A stretch of 64,000 nucleotides of DNA from Mycobacterium sp. AZCC_0083 (GTDB lineage: Bacteria; Actinomycetota; Actinomycetes; Mycobacteriales; Mycobacteriaceae), in NCBI RefSeq assembly GCF_014202335.1, contig NZ_JACHGP010000009.1, forward strand, positions 248,001 to 312,000, given 5' to 3'. Positions 52,042-62,164 of this stretch are shown in pieces. A program made the position numbers and the translations under genes. Every line of letters starts with the position of its first letter. Within the stretch, counting starts at the first letter, position 1. The notes beneath the pieces are model-generated. The model did not search any database. It was not told the origin of the DNA and saw only the letters and a list, made by a program, of their open reading frames with translations.

Positions 52042-53052
52042 TTACACAAACCCTGCGATGCGGTCGCCGACCTCCGAGGTAGACAGCTTCTCGTCGCCTC
52101 GGGTGGCCAGATGCTCCTCGACCGCCTTGTCCACCCGTGCGGCCGCGGCGTCCTCGCCGACGTGCGCGAGCAGCAATGCCACCGACATGATCGCGGCGGT
52201 GGGATCGGCGATGCCCTGCCCCGCGATGTCGGGTGCGCTGCCGTGCACCGGCTCGAACATCGACGGATTGGCCCGCGTCGCATCGATGTTGCCGCTGGCG
52301 GCCAGCCCGATGCCACCGGCGACGGCCGCCGCCAGGTCGGTGATGATGTCGCCGAACAGGTTGTCGGTGACGATGACGTCGAAGCGGCCGGGGTCGGTGA
52401 CCATGTGGATGGTCGCCGCGTCGATGTGCTGATACGCGACCTCGACGTCGGGGAAGTCCTTGCCGACCTCGGCGACGGTCCGCGACCACAGCGAGCCGGC
52501 GAACGTCAACACGTTGGTCTTGTGCACCAGCGTCAGGTGCTTGCGCCGCTTGGCGGCCCGGCCGAACGCGTCGCGCACCACGCGCTGCACGCCGAACGCG
52601 GTGTTCAGGCTGACCTCGGTGGCCACCTCGTGCGGGGTGCCGACGCGGATCGCGCCGCCCGTGCCGGTGTATGGCCCCTCGGTGCCCTCGCGCACGACCA
52701 CGAAGTCGATGGCGGGATTGCCTGCCAGCGGGCTGTCGACACCCGGAAACAGCCGCGACGGACGCAGATTGACGTGATGGTCGAGCTCGAAGCGCAGCCG
52801 GAGCAGCAGCCCGCGCTCCAGCACGCCACTGGGCACCGACGGATCACCGATGGCACCCAACAGGATCGCGTCGTGCCCGCGCAGCTCGTCGGTCATGCCG
52901 TCGGGCAGCGTCTCCCCCGTTGCGTGGTAGCGCTGAGCACCCAGGTCGTAGGTCGTCTTCTCGACACCCGGCAAGACGACGTCGAGCACCTTGAGGGCTT
53001 CGGCGATGACCTCGGGTCCGATGCCGTCTCCGGCGATTACGGCCAACTTCAT
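52042..53052 (-). CDS. leuB: 3-isopropylmalate dehydrogenase
   Basis: 336 residues, the NAD-dependent decarboxylating dehydrogenase of leucine synthesis. Family motifs: IAGDGIGPEVIAEALKVLD at the start, VREGTEGPY, NLFGDIITDLAAAV and GSAPDIAGQGIADPTA (metal and substrate contacts). ATG 53052 overlaps the serA stop as ATGA. Its position beside serA matches Rv2995c-Rv2996c. Confidence 0.97.
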   Translation of the reverse strand: MKLAVIAGDGIGPEVIAEALKVLDVVLPGVEKTTYDLGAQRYHATGETLPDGMTDELRGHDAILLGAIGDPSVPSGVLERGLLLRLRFELDHHVNLRPSRLFPGVDSPLAGNPAIDFVVVREGTEGPYTGTGGAIRVGTPHEVATEVSLNTAFGVQRVVRDAFGRAAKRRKHLTLVHKTNVLTFAGSLWSRTVAEVGKDFPDVEVAYQHIDAATIHMVTDPGRFDVIVTDNLFGDIITDLAAAVAGGIGLAASGNIDATRANPSMFEPVHGSAPDIAGQGIADPTAAIMSVALLLAHVGEDAAAARVDKAVEEHLATRGDEKLSTSEVGDRIAGFV

Positions 53053-54635
53053 GTCAGGTCGACCTCTTCCAGCGTCACGGCGCCCACGTCGGTACCGATG
53101 GCAGCCAGCACGTCGGCTGACACCCGACGGTCGATGCGCAGCATGATCGTGGCGCCAACGCCGTCGGCGTCTTGACTGAGTTGGGCGGCAAGGATGTTGA
53201 CGCCGGCAGCGCCGAGCAGTGTGCCGATCTTGCCGAGCGCTCCTGGCTGGTCGCCGTAGTTGATGATCAGGTTCACGCCCTCGGCGCGCAGATCCAGGTT
53301 GCGACCGTTGATCTGGACGATCTTCTGCACCTGTTGCGGACCCGACAGCGTGCCGGCCACGTTGACCGTCGCCCCATCGGCCGACACCCCACGCACGTCG
53401 ACGACGCTGCGGTGGTTGGGGCTCTCCGAGGCGGTGGTGATGCCGGCCTCGACACCCCGCTCGGCGGCCAATGCCGGGGCGTTGACGAATGTCACCTGGT
53501 CCTCGATGACCGCCGAGAACAGGCCGCGCAGCGCCGAGAGTCGCAGCACCTCAACCTCTTCGGACGCCAGCTCGCCGCGCACCTGTACCGAGATCGCGGT
53601 CGGCAGTTCGGTGGACAGCGCTCCGACCAGAAGGCCCAGTTTGCGTACCAGGTCGAGCCACGGCGCCACCTCCTCGCCGACGACACCGCCGCCGACGTTG
53701 ACCGCGTCGGGCACGAATTCGCCTGCCAGCGCGAGCTTGACGCTGGATGCCACGTCGGTGCCTGCGCGGTCCTGGGCCTCTTCCGTCGAAGCGCCGAGGT
53801 GGGGAGTGACGACGACCTGAGGCAGCTCGAACAGCGGGCTGTCCGTGCATGGTTCGGTGGAGAACACGTCGAGGCCCGCACCACGGACGTGCCCGCTGAT
53901 GACTGCCTCGGCAAGGGCCTCCTCGACGATCAGCCCGCCGCGGGCGGCGTTGACGATGATCACGCCCGGCTTGGTCTTGGCCAACGCCTCCTTGTCGATC
54001 AGCCCGGCGGTCTCCTTCGTCTTCGGAAGGTGCACGGAGATGAAGTCGGCGCGGGCCAGCAGCTCGTCGAGCGTGAGCAGTTCGATGCCCAGCTGGGCAG
54101 CGCGGGCCTGCGACACGTACGGGTCGTAGGCGGTGATGTGCGCGCCGAACGCGGCGAGCCGCTGGGCCACCAGCTGCCCGATGCGACCAAGACCGACTAC
54201 GCCAACCGTCTTGCCGAAGATCTCGGTGCCCGAGAACGACGACCGCTTCCACGTGTGATCGCGCAGTGTCGCGTCGGCGGCAGGAATCTGTCGGGCGGCG
54301 GCCAGCAGCAGCGCGAGAGCGTGTTCGGCGGCACTGTGGATGTTCGACGTCGGCGCGTTGACCACCAGCACGCCGCGAGCCGTCGCCGCGTCGACGTCGA
54401 CGTTGTCGAGCCCGACGCCTGCGCGCGCGACGATCTTCAGCTTGGGCGCGGCGGCAAGCACCTCGGCGTCCACGGTGGTGGCCGATCGCACCAGCAACGC
54501 GTCGGCCTCGGGCACCGCGGCCAGCAGCTTCTCCCGATCCGGGCCGTCGACCCAGCGCACCTCCACCTGGTCACCAAGGGCGGCGACGGTCGATTCGGCG
54601 AGTTTGTCAGCGATCAATACAACGGGCAGGCTCAC
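53049..54635 (-). CDS. serA: D-3-phosphoglycerate dehydrogenase
   Basis: 528 residues, the first enzyme of serine synthesis. NAD loop VVGLGRIGQLVAQRLAAFG, catalytic motifs NAARGGLIVEEAL and PHLGASTEEAQD. As in mycobacterial SerA1 the chain has an extra intervening (ASB) domain from about residue 310 to 450 and a C-terminal ACT domain (ending LTLEEVDL), which bind serine for feedback control. GTG 54635. Overlaps leuB by 4 bases. Confidence 0.96.
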   Translation of the reverse strand: MSLPVVLIADKLAESTVAALGDQVEVRWVDGPDREKLLAAVPEADALLVRSATTVDAEVLAAAPKLKIVARAGVGLDNVDVDAATARGVLVVNAPTSNIHSAAEHALALLLAAARQIPAADATLRDHTWKRSSFSGTEIFGKTVGVVGLGRIGQLVAQRLAAFGAHITAYDPYVSQARAAQLGIELLTLDELLARADFISVHLPKTKETAGLIDKEALAKTKPGVIIVNAARGGLIVEEALAEAVISGHVRGAGLDVFSTEPCTDSPLFELPQVVVTPHLGASTEEAQDRAGTDVASSVKLALAGEFVPDAVNVGGGVVGEEVAPWLDLVRKLGLLVGALSTELPTAISVQVRGELASEEVEVLRLSALRGLFSAVIEDQVTFVNAPALAAERGVEAGITTASESPNHRSVVDVRGVSADGATVNVAGTLSGPQQVQKIVQINGRNLDLRAEGVNLIINYGDQPGALGKIGTLLGAAGVNILAAQLSQDADGVGATIMLRIDRRVSADVLAAIGTDVGAVTLEEVDLT

Positions 54636-54683
54636 GTGGACAGAGTAATGGGTGCAAATCAGCGGGCTGCCCGGCGCTACTGG

Positions 54684-57600
54684 TCAACCCTGGCGGGCCG
54701 CCTGTTGGACCAGTTGCACTCGGGACTTCAGCCCGAGCTTGGTGTAAACGTGCGTGAGATGCGTCTCCACTGTGCGGGGCGAGACGAACAGCCTCGATGC
54801 GATGTCCTTGTTGGCCAGTCCTTCGCTGACCAATCGAACGACGTCGCGCTCGGTGGGAGTCAGCGCGGCCCACCCCGTCGGCGGGCGTTTGCGTTCGCCG
54901 CGACCGCGCCGAACGTAGGCGACGGCGTCGTCGGTGGCCAGCCCTGCTCCGTCGGCCCAGGCCTTGTCGAATTCGTCGTCGCCGAGCGCGGTGCGGATCG
55001 TCGCGACGGCTGCGTCGTAGTCCGCCTGGTGGACGGCGAACCGCACAGCGCCCATGCGGCTCCTCATGGCGTCGGCCGCGCCGAGCAGCCTGGCCGCTTC
55101 GTCGACGCTGCCCGCCCCCGCCGCCGAGGCGGCAAGGCACTCGAGGATGTCCGGGACTCCCAGATGCGCGCCGAGCTCAGCCGCTAGCGCGAGCGCGTCG
55201 TGGGCATCGCGTTCGGCACGGGCCCACTCACCCGTTCTGAGCGCGACGCGAGCGCGCGTCGTGAACGACTCCACGAGAGTCCAGCCCGTCGCCACCGCGA
55301 CCGCCTCGTCGGCGCGGCGACGGGCCGTGTCGCCATCTCCGATCGCCAACGCGACCTCGGCGGCCAGGTAGACATACATCTGCTGATGAAACGGGGCACC
55401 GGCCAACTGCTGCAACGCAATTCGGCAGGCGCTGTCGGCCGTCCCGACGTCACCAGCGGCCAGCGCGCCGACGGCCCGCACCCCCGATGAATTGCCGGAC
55501 CACAGCCCCCCGAGTTCCGCGGCGGCCGGCGTGGCCTCGTCGAGCATCGCCTGGGCCGACACTGTTTGCCCTTGCCGATACAACGCTTGCGCCTGGTAGT
55601 GCGCGCCCACCACGCCCCAGATCCGGTCCGCGTAGGCCCGTGCATTCGCTTCTTGGAACGCGGCGACGGCACCCGTGAGGTCACCCATGATCATGCGGGC
55701 CCAGCCGAGCCACGTCCTACATTGGTGCGCCGTGCCGCGGTCACCAATGGCGTCGGCGACGTCGCGGCCTTCTTCCGCACTCTCGAGCACTGCCATCGGG
55801 TCACCCGCCATGAATGCCAGGTTCGACTGCGTGCCCAGAATGTGCGCGAGCATGTGACGCTCCCCCGACTCGCGAGCCAGTCCGAGCGCCTCGGCCAAGT
55901 GGGCTTGTGCCGACTCACCGCAACCGGCGGCGACGAAACCGCGGGCGACGAGGGCGCGTATCAGGTGGCCGGATCGCCGATGTCGCGCGCCGTCGCAAGC
56001 GCTGCTTCGACGTCGCGAGTGCCGCCGATGCCACGGGCGTTCATTTCGAGCATGCCCCGATCGGCCAGCGCCCGCGCCTGCACCACGGCCGGTACCTGGT
56101 CGGGCCCAACTTGCTCGGTCGAGAACACGGAGTCGAACCACGCCAAGCCCTCGTGCATCCGCCCGAGGGAGAACCACAGCGGATGCAACGACGAGGCCAG
56201 CCTCAGCGCGGCTTCGGCGTCGGAATTCTCCCGGCACCAGGCAAATGCGGCACGCACGTTGTCGAACTCGGCTTCGACGAGTTCCAGCGCGTCCTCGTCG
56301 TGACTCACCTGCGTCCCGGACTCGATCAGCTCGGCGAACCGCGCGTAATGGTCGCGGTGCCCGCTGCGCACGGCATTCGCTTCCCCGGACTCGCTCAACT
56401 TCTCCTGCGCAAACTGCCGCACCGTCTCCAAAAGTCGGTACCGCGTTCGGTCCGAGGAATTCTCGGTCACCACGAGCGACTTGTCGACGAGTAGCCCGAG
56501 CTGGTCGAAGACTTGATAGTCCGCCAAATCGGTACCGCCGCATACCGACTGCGCAGCGTCGAGCGCGAACCCGCCGACGAACACCGCCAGCCGTCGAAAC
56601 AAGACCCGTTCGGGTTCGGTGAGCAGCGCGTGCGACCACTCGACCGACGCCCGCAGCGTCTGTTGCCGACGAACCGCGTTGCGCGCCCCGCCGGTGAGCA
56701 GCCGGAAGCGGTCATGCAATCCGTCCACGATGTCGGCCAACGAAAGTGCTCGCACCCGCGCCGCAGCCAGCTCGATGGCCAGCGGCATTCCGTCGAGGCG
56801 ACGGCAGATCTCCTCCACGGTCGCCACCTGGCGGTCGGTGACGACGAAGTCGGAACGCGCCAACCGGGCCCGGTCAGTGAACAAATCGACCGCCTCACCA
56901 GCCAAGGGGAGCGACGGTACGCGCCATGTCACTTCCCCGGCGACGCCGAGAGGCTCCCGGCTGGTCGCCAGCAGGGTCAACCGCGGGCACGCGCTGACGA
57001 CGCCGACGACGAGTGCGGCGATGGCGTCGATCAGATGCTCGCAATTGTCCAGCAGCACCAGGATTCGGCGCTCCCCGATGAACTTCTCGAGCGCGTCCAT
57101 CGTGGACAGCCCCGGCCGGTCGGCCAGGCCCAGCGTGCGGGCCACCGTCACGGCAACCAGTTCGGGATCGGAGATCGGCGCAAGGTCGACGTACCACACC
57201 TCGTTGTCGAACAGGTCCGCCGAGCGCGAGGCAACCTCGATGGCGAGGCGGGTCTTGCCAACCCCGCCGGCACCGGTCAGCGTCACCACTCGATCGACGT
57301 CGAGCAACCGGCGCAACTCGGCCAACTCGGCCTGCCGCCCGATGAAGTTGGTCAATTGGACCGGAAGGCGCTGGGAATGAGCGACTTTCGTGGTGCGCAA
57401 CGGCGGGAACTCGGACCGGAGCTCCGGATGGCACAGTTGCACGACGCGTTCCGGTTGCGGGAGGTCACGTAGTTGGTGCGTGCCAAGGTCGGTCAGCCAT
57501 GCCCCCGCCGGGAGCAGGTCCCCGGCCAACACCTGGGCGACTCCCGAGAGCACCACTTGCCCTCCGTGCGCCAACTCCCGCAGCCGCGCAGTCCGGTTGA

Positions 57601-57982
57601 TCGTCGGCCCGATGTAATTGCCTTCGTCGCGCAGTTGCACTTCTCCCGTGTGAATGCCGATCCGCAGGCGAATCGGTTCCAACGGCGCACGCTGCAGGTC
57701 GAGCGCGAAGGCCACCGCGTCGCTGGCGCGCGTGAACGCGACGACGAAGCTGTCCCCCTCGCCTTGCTCGACCGGTCGCACGCCCCGATGGGCGCCGACG
57801 AGCTCGGTGATCGTCCGATCCAGTTGAGCGACCGCGGCCGTCATGGCGTCGGGGTCGGCCTCCCACAGGCTCGTCGAACCCTCGATGTCCGCCAACAACA
57901 GCGTGACCGTTCCGGTGGGCAGTTCGTGCATACCCAGGTCGCTCCAGTTCAAGGGTTCGGTCCGCAGACCAGATTCGCTCAT
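54684..57982 (-). pseudogene. cyclase/NB-ARC/LuxR regulator, broken by a frameshift
   Basis: Two reading frames make one protein of about 1100 residues. The first (57982 to 55961) holds a class III cyclase domain (TVTLLLADIEGSTSLWEADP, with the metal aspartate), then a STAND ATPase with GAGGVGKTRLAIEVAS and LLDNCEHLI, and ends ATARDIGDPAT. The second resumes at once in the next frame with RALVARGFVAAGCGESAQAH, continues through TPR-like helical repeats and closes with a LuxR DNA-binding domain (LTPTERDVVRLVSEGLANKD, KLGLKSRVQLVQ). The switch occurs near 55955-55965 at GCCACCTGATACGC; one lost C would explain it. ATG 57982 (MSESGLR). Might be a real mutation or a sequencing error. Confidence 0.85.
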
Positions 57983-58199
57983 GCTAGCCAGCATGCGGTC
58001 ACGCCCACGCTGAAAACGTCGGGGAAAACCCGTATCCCGCTCACTGTGACCTGGGAATCTCGCTCGACCGACCGTCGAACCCGTACCGATCCGCCCCGGC
58101 ACGAGTACGGGCACGTCACACGAATCTCTGAATGCGCACCGATGATCGTGACCGAGCGTCCGCACATCCTCGAAATACGAACCAACCGAGGAGGCAATC

Positions 58200-59582
58200 A
58201 TGGCGCATGCACTCGTCCTTGGCGGCAGTATGGCCGGGCTGCTCGCAGCGCGGGCGCTGTCCGACTTCTACGACACCGTCACCGTGGTCGAACGCGACGA
58301 ACTGAAGGAGGCTTCCGACGCCAGACGTGGCGTACCCCAGGGGCGCCAGACCCATGGGCTGCTGATGCGCGGTGCGCAGGCACTCGAAGAGTTACTCCCA
58401 GGGATCCTCGACGAACTCGTCGCCGATGGCGCCCGCGTCTTCGACGGGCAGGACTTGTCACGGCTCTACTTCTGCATGAATGGCCACCTAGCGGTGAGGA
58501 CCGGAGCGAGCCAACGCATTCGGACCTACAGCGCGACTCGTCCGTTTCTCGAGAGCCATGTACTGCGCCGCGTACGGGCCATCCCGAACGTCACCTTCGC
58601 GGCGAACCACGATGTCGTGGAGCTGACCGCGAGCCCTGGCGGCGAACGGATCACGGGTGCGCGGATCGTCGATCGCGGGAGCCGGGAACAGTCGGACGTC
58701 TCGGCCGTGGTGGTGGTCGACGCGATGGGGCGCGGCTCACGCACGCCGGCAATGCTCGAGCGGCTGGGATACCCGCACCCCACCGAGGAAAGCGTCACCG
58801 TCGATCTCGTCTATCGCACTCAGCGACTACGGATGACACCGGGGTCGCTGAACGAGCAGGGCGTGATCGTGTCGCCGGTCCCCGGCCGGCCGACCGGGAT
58901 TGCGGTGGCCGCAGCGGAGCAGGACACCTGGATGTTCACGGCCTTCGGCATGGCAGGCTTCGAACCGCCCACCGACTTCCCCGAGCTGTGCGGATTCGCC
59001 GATGAGCTCCTGCCTACTCACGTCGTGGCCGCATTGCGCGGCGCCGAGCGCGTCGGAGACACCGTGTCCCACCGCTTTCCGTCCAGCAGGCGGCGCCGCT
59101 ACGACAAAGCACGTCTGCCCGGCGGATTCGTCGTCGTCGGCGACGCCTTCTGCAGCTTCAATCCGATCTATGCACAGGGCATGACGGTGGCCGCGCTGCA
59201 CGCGTTGGCACTGCGCGAATGCCTGTCCAGCGGCCCGAAATCCCTTTCGCGACGGTTCTTCCGGACGGCCGCGAAGCCCACCCGGCTGGCCTGGCAGATG
59301 GCAGCCGGCGGCGATCTCGCCCTACCCGAGATTCCAGGCACGCCCACGTTGTCGACCCGGATCTTCAACCTCTACGTCGACCGCGTACTGGCTGCCGCCG
59401 AACACGACGTCGCCACCTTCGAACAGTTCGTCCACGTCGCCTGGCTCGTCGCCTCGCCGCTGTCCCTACTCCACCCGTCCATCGCGTGGCGAGCCGTCAG
59501 GGCGCACCGCCGGCGACTCGCTCCTTCGGCAACGGACCCTGTGGCGACCCGCGGGCAGCGCACGCTGGTCGATGGGCTCTAA
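58200..59582 (+). CDS. FAD-dependent monooxygenase/hydroxylase
   Basis: 460 residues of group A flavin monooxygenase type. The FAD-binding fold starts LGGSMAGLLAARALSDFYD; a second FAD contact motif is GDAFCSFNPIYAQGMTVA. The substrate is not known; the family includes aromatic hydroxylases and epoxidases. GAGGAGG lies 5 bases before ATG 58200. Divergent from the broken cyclase-LuxR gene (217-base gap), and overlapped at its end by the next oxidoreductase gene. Confidence 0.9.
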   Translation: MAHALVLGGSMAGLLAARALSDFYDTVTVVERDELKEASDARRGVPQGRQTHGLLMRGAQALEELLPGILDELVADGARVFDGQDLSRLYFCMNGHLAVRTGASQRIRTYSATRPFLESHVLRRVRAIPNVTFAANHDVVELTASPGGERITGARIVDRGSREQSDVSAVVVVDAMGRGSRTPAMLERLGYPHPTEESVTVDLVYRTQRLRMTPGSLNEQGVIVSPVPGRPTGIAVAAAEQDTWMFTAFGMAGFEPPTDFPELCGFADELLPTHVVAALRGAERVGDTVSHRFPSSRRRRYDKARLPGGFVVVGDAFCSFNPIYAQGMTVAALHALALRECLSSGPKSLSRRFFRTAAKPTRLAWQMAAGGDLALPEIPGTPTLSTRIFNLYVDRVLAAAEHDVATFEQFVHVAWLVASPLSLLHPSIAWRAVRAHRRRLAPSATDPVATRGQRTLVDGL

Positions 59583-61020
59583 TCAGAACGTGGACGTCAC
59601 CGTCGTCGGTAGTGGGCCCAACGGTCTGAGCGCCGCCGTGATCTGCGCACGGGCCGGGTTGTCGGTGCGCGTCGTCGAGGCCCAGCCGACCGCCGGGGGT
59701 GGTGCGCGGACGATGGCCGACCCCGAGTATCCGGGCGTCAGCCACGACGTCTGCTCGGCAGTGCACCCGCTGGGGGTGGCTTCGCCCTTCTTCGCCGAGT
59801 TCGACCTTGCCGCGCGTGGCGTGGATCTGGTGGCGCCGGACGTGTCGTACGCCAACCCGCTGCCCGACCGACCTGCCGCACTGGCCTACCGGTCGTTGGA
59901 ACGCACCTGCGCCGAACTCGACGATGGCGCCTCCTGGCGACGGCTGTTCGGCCCGCTGACCGAGCACGTCGACGGCGTGCTGGGATTCTTCCTCGGCGAC
60001 AAGCGGTCGCTACCGCCGGACCTACTGACCACCGTGCGCACCGGGTTGCGGGTGTTGGCTCAGGGCAGCCCGGCGTGGGGCCTGCTTCGCGGCGACGACG
60101 CCAGGGCACTGTTCACCGGCGTTGGCGCACACGCGATTTCGCCAATGCCGTCACCGGTGAACAGCGGCGCCGCGATGATGCTCGGAACCGTCGCACACAC
60201 CGCCGGATGGCCGGTACCGATCGGCGGAACACAGACCATCACCGACGCGCTCATCGCAGATCTGTTGGCCCACGGTGGCGAATTGGTGCTCGGCGAACCC
60301 GTCACCACACCGCCGGACGGCGTGGCGATCTACGACACCGCGCCGACGGCACTGCTCGACATCTACGGCGACGCCGTTCCGCCGCGGTACGCGAAGGCGT
60401 TGCGCCGCTACCGATTCGGTCCCGGGGTCTGTAAGGTCGACTTCGTGCTGTCCGGTGACATTCCATGGCGCGACGAGCGAATCGGGCAGGCGCCGACGGT
60501 GCACATGGGCGGTACCCGCGCGCAGATGGCGTTGGCGGAGCGGGACGTCGCGGCGGGCCGCCACGCCGAGTGTCCGATGACGTTGGCGGCGCTGCCGCAT
60601 CTGACGGACCCCTCGCGCATCGACGCGCAGGGCCGCCGACCGCTGTGGACCTATGCGCACGTTCCCGCGGGTTCCACCAGAGACCTCGCCGAGACGGTGG
60701 CCGGGATCTTCGAGCGCGCCGCACCCGGGTTCCGAGACCTGGTGCTCGCGACGCGATCCGTGCCCGCCGCCCAGATGTCGGACCACAACGCCAACTACGT
60801 CGGAGGCGACATCATCGTCGGCGGCGCGACGCTGTTCGCCGCGATCGTCGGGCCGACGTTGAGGCTCAACCCGTGGACCACGCCCATCCCGAAGGCGTAC
60901 CTGTGCTCATCGGCCACGCCGCCGGGCACCGGGGTGCACGGGATGGCCGGCTACTACGCCGCGCGCACGGTGCTGCGCCGCGAATTCGGGATCAAGAAAC
61001 TACCCAAACTCTCGCCCTAA
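59572..61020 (+). CDS. phytoene-desaturase-like FAD oxidoreductase (Rv2997-like)
   Basis: 482 residues. NAD(P)/FAD motif VVGSGPNGLSAAVICARAG at residues 10-28, followed by GGGARTM, characteristic of carotenoid-desaturase and CrtI-like oxidases. A C-terminal FAD segment is LCSSATPPGTGVHGMAGYYA. The reaction is unknown; no carotenoid genes are seen. ATG 59572 lies 11 bases inside the previous gene, indicating tight coupling. By position it is Rv2997. Confidence 0.9.
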   Translation: MGSNQNVDVTVVGSGPNGLSAAVICARAGLSVRVVEAQPTAGGGARTMADPEYPGVSHDVCSAVHPLGVASPFFAEFDLAARGVDLVAPDVSYANPLPDRPAALAYRSLERTCAELDDGASWRRLFGPLTEHVDGVLGFFLGDKRSLPPDLLTTVRTGLRVLAQGSPAWGLLRGDDARALFTGVGAHAISPMPSPVNSGAAMMLGTVAHTAGWPVPIGGTQTITDALIADLLAHGGELVLGEPVTTPPDGVAIYDTAPTALLDIYGDAVPPRYAKALRRYRFGPGVCKVDFVLSGDIPWRDERIGQAPTVHMGGTRAQMALAERDVAAGRHAECPMTLAALPHLTDPSRIDAQGRRPLWTYAHVPAGSTRDLAETVAGIFERAAPGFRDLVLATRSVPAAQMSDHNANYVGGDIIVGGATLFAAIVGPTLRLNPWTTPIPKAYLCSSATPPGTGVHGMAGYYAARTVLRREFGIKKLPKLSP

Positions 61021-61049
61021 CCCACAGGCGATCGTGATTGGCTGTGTCC

Positions 61050-61646
61050 ATGTCGAAACTCGCCGTCATCTATTACTCGGCCACTGGGCACGGCACCTCG
61101 ATGGCCAAACGAGTGGCCAACGCCGCGGAGGCCGCGGGCGCCGAAGTGCGGGTCCGCCACGTCGCCGAGACGCGTGATCCGGAGTCGTTCGCGGAAAACC
61201 CGGCGTGGACAGCCAACTACGAGGCGACCAAGGACCTGCCGTCCGCGACAGGAGACGACATCGTCTGGGCCGACGCGGTCATCTTCGGGTCGCCGACGCG
61301 GTTCGGTTCCGTCGCCTCACAGCTGAGGAGTTACCTCGACTCGCTCGGCGGCCTGTGGTCGGAAGGCAAGCTCTCCGACAAGGTGTACGCAGGATTCACG
61401 TCGACGAACACCGCGCACGGCGGCCAAGAGACGACACTTCTCACGCTCTACGTCACGCTGATCCACTTCGGCGGCATCATCGTGCCGCCGGGCTACACCG
61501 ATGCGCTCAAGTTCGTCGACGGAAACCCGTACGGCGCCAGCCTCACCGCGGGCCACGACAACATCAGCGAATTCGACGACGCCACCAACAACGCGCTCGA
61601 TCACCTCGCCCGTCGCGTGGTGGCCGTCGCCGATCGGCTCACCTGA
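61050..61646 (+). CDS. NAD(P)H:quinone oxidoreductase, WrbA type
   Basis: 198 residues, flavodoxin-like fold binding FMN. The phosphate loop YYSATGHGTSMAKRVANAA is at the start, and the WrbA-type sequence FGSPTRFGSVASQLRSYLD and FTSTNTAHGGQETTLL follow. It carries out two-electron quinone reduction, limiting redox cycling. ATG 61050; TTG 61038 and GTG 61044 also read in frame. Thirty bases after the CrtI-like gene; probably co-transcribed. Confidence 0.92.
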   Translation: MSKLAVIYYSATGHGTSMAKRVANAAEAAGAEVRVRHVAETRDPESFAENPAWTANYEATKDLPSATGDDIVWADAVIFGSPTRFGSVASQLRSYLDSLGGLWSEGKLSDKVYAGFTSTNTAHGGQETTLLTLYVTLIHFGGIIVPPGYTDALKFVDGNPYGASLTAGHDNISEFDDATNNALDHLARRVVAVADRLT

Positions 61647-61716
61647 GAAATTTGGTGCGCAGACTCCCCCTTCCGGTCGAATACCGTTGATCGAGACCAC
61701 TTCGGGGAGGGAATCG

Positions 61717-62079
61717 ATGATCGACGGCGTCGCAAGGCTGGTCGGATTGTCCCCGGAGAAGGTGGACTACTTCCAGCGGGGAGACCTCGAGATCTACCGC
61801 GTCGACCCACCGTTGTGCGGGTACCGCATCATCGCCGCCGCGACGTCCCCGTATGCCGTGCACGCCCAATACATCGATGCCGACGGGAAAGTCCATGGGC
61901 GGAGAGACGACCCCGTGTCGACGACGCTGTACGGCGTGGCCAACGAAGCGCTGCAGGTCCACCCGAACACCAAGCTCACCAGCGCCGATGGCAGCTACCC
62001 ACACGCGCTCTCGCCGAATTGGGATACACCGTCTGGGGCTCCCCCCACGATGCGGCTTCAGCGCGAGAACACTCGCTGA
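61717..62079 (+). CDS. hypothetical protein, possibly frame-disturbed at its end
   Basis: 120 residues from an ATG with GGGGAGG five bases upstream. The first 95 residues (MIDGVARLVGLSPEKVDYFQ, ..., TTLYGVANEALQVHPNTKL) look like a folded alpha/beta domain of unknown family. The last 25 (SPNWDTPSGAPPTMRLQREN) look less natural than the other frame, which reads ALAELGYTVWGSPHDAASAR. A dinucleotide change near 62008 and another in the C-run at 62041-62046 could explain it. A strong terminator follows. Confidence 0.65.
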   Translation: MIDGVARLVGLSPEKVDYFQRGDLEIYRVDPPLCGYRIIAAATSPYAVHAQYIDADGKVHGRRDDPVSTTLYGVANEALQVHPNTKLTSADGSYPHALSPNWDTPSGAPPTMRLQRENTR

Positions 62080-62110
62080 CCGATCGTGATGTCTCACCCC
62101 TGCATACGGC

Positions 62111-62153
62111 TTCGGCGCGCTTCCGGACGGTGAACGTCCGCAAGCGCGCCGAA
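62111..62153. terminator. long hairpin between 62079 and ilvC
   Basis: TTCGGCGCGCTT (62111-62122) and CGGACG (62124-62129) pair with CGTCCG (62135-62140) and AAGCGCGCCGAA (62142-62153) with one C-C mismatch and a GTGAA loop. It lies between the forward hypothetical gene and reverse ilvC, and can serve both. Confidence 0.8.
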
Positions 62154-62164
62154 ATCGTTAGAAA

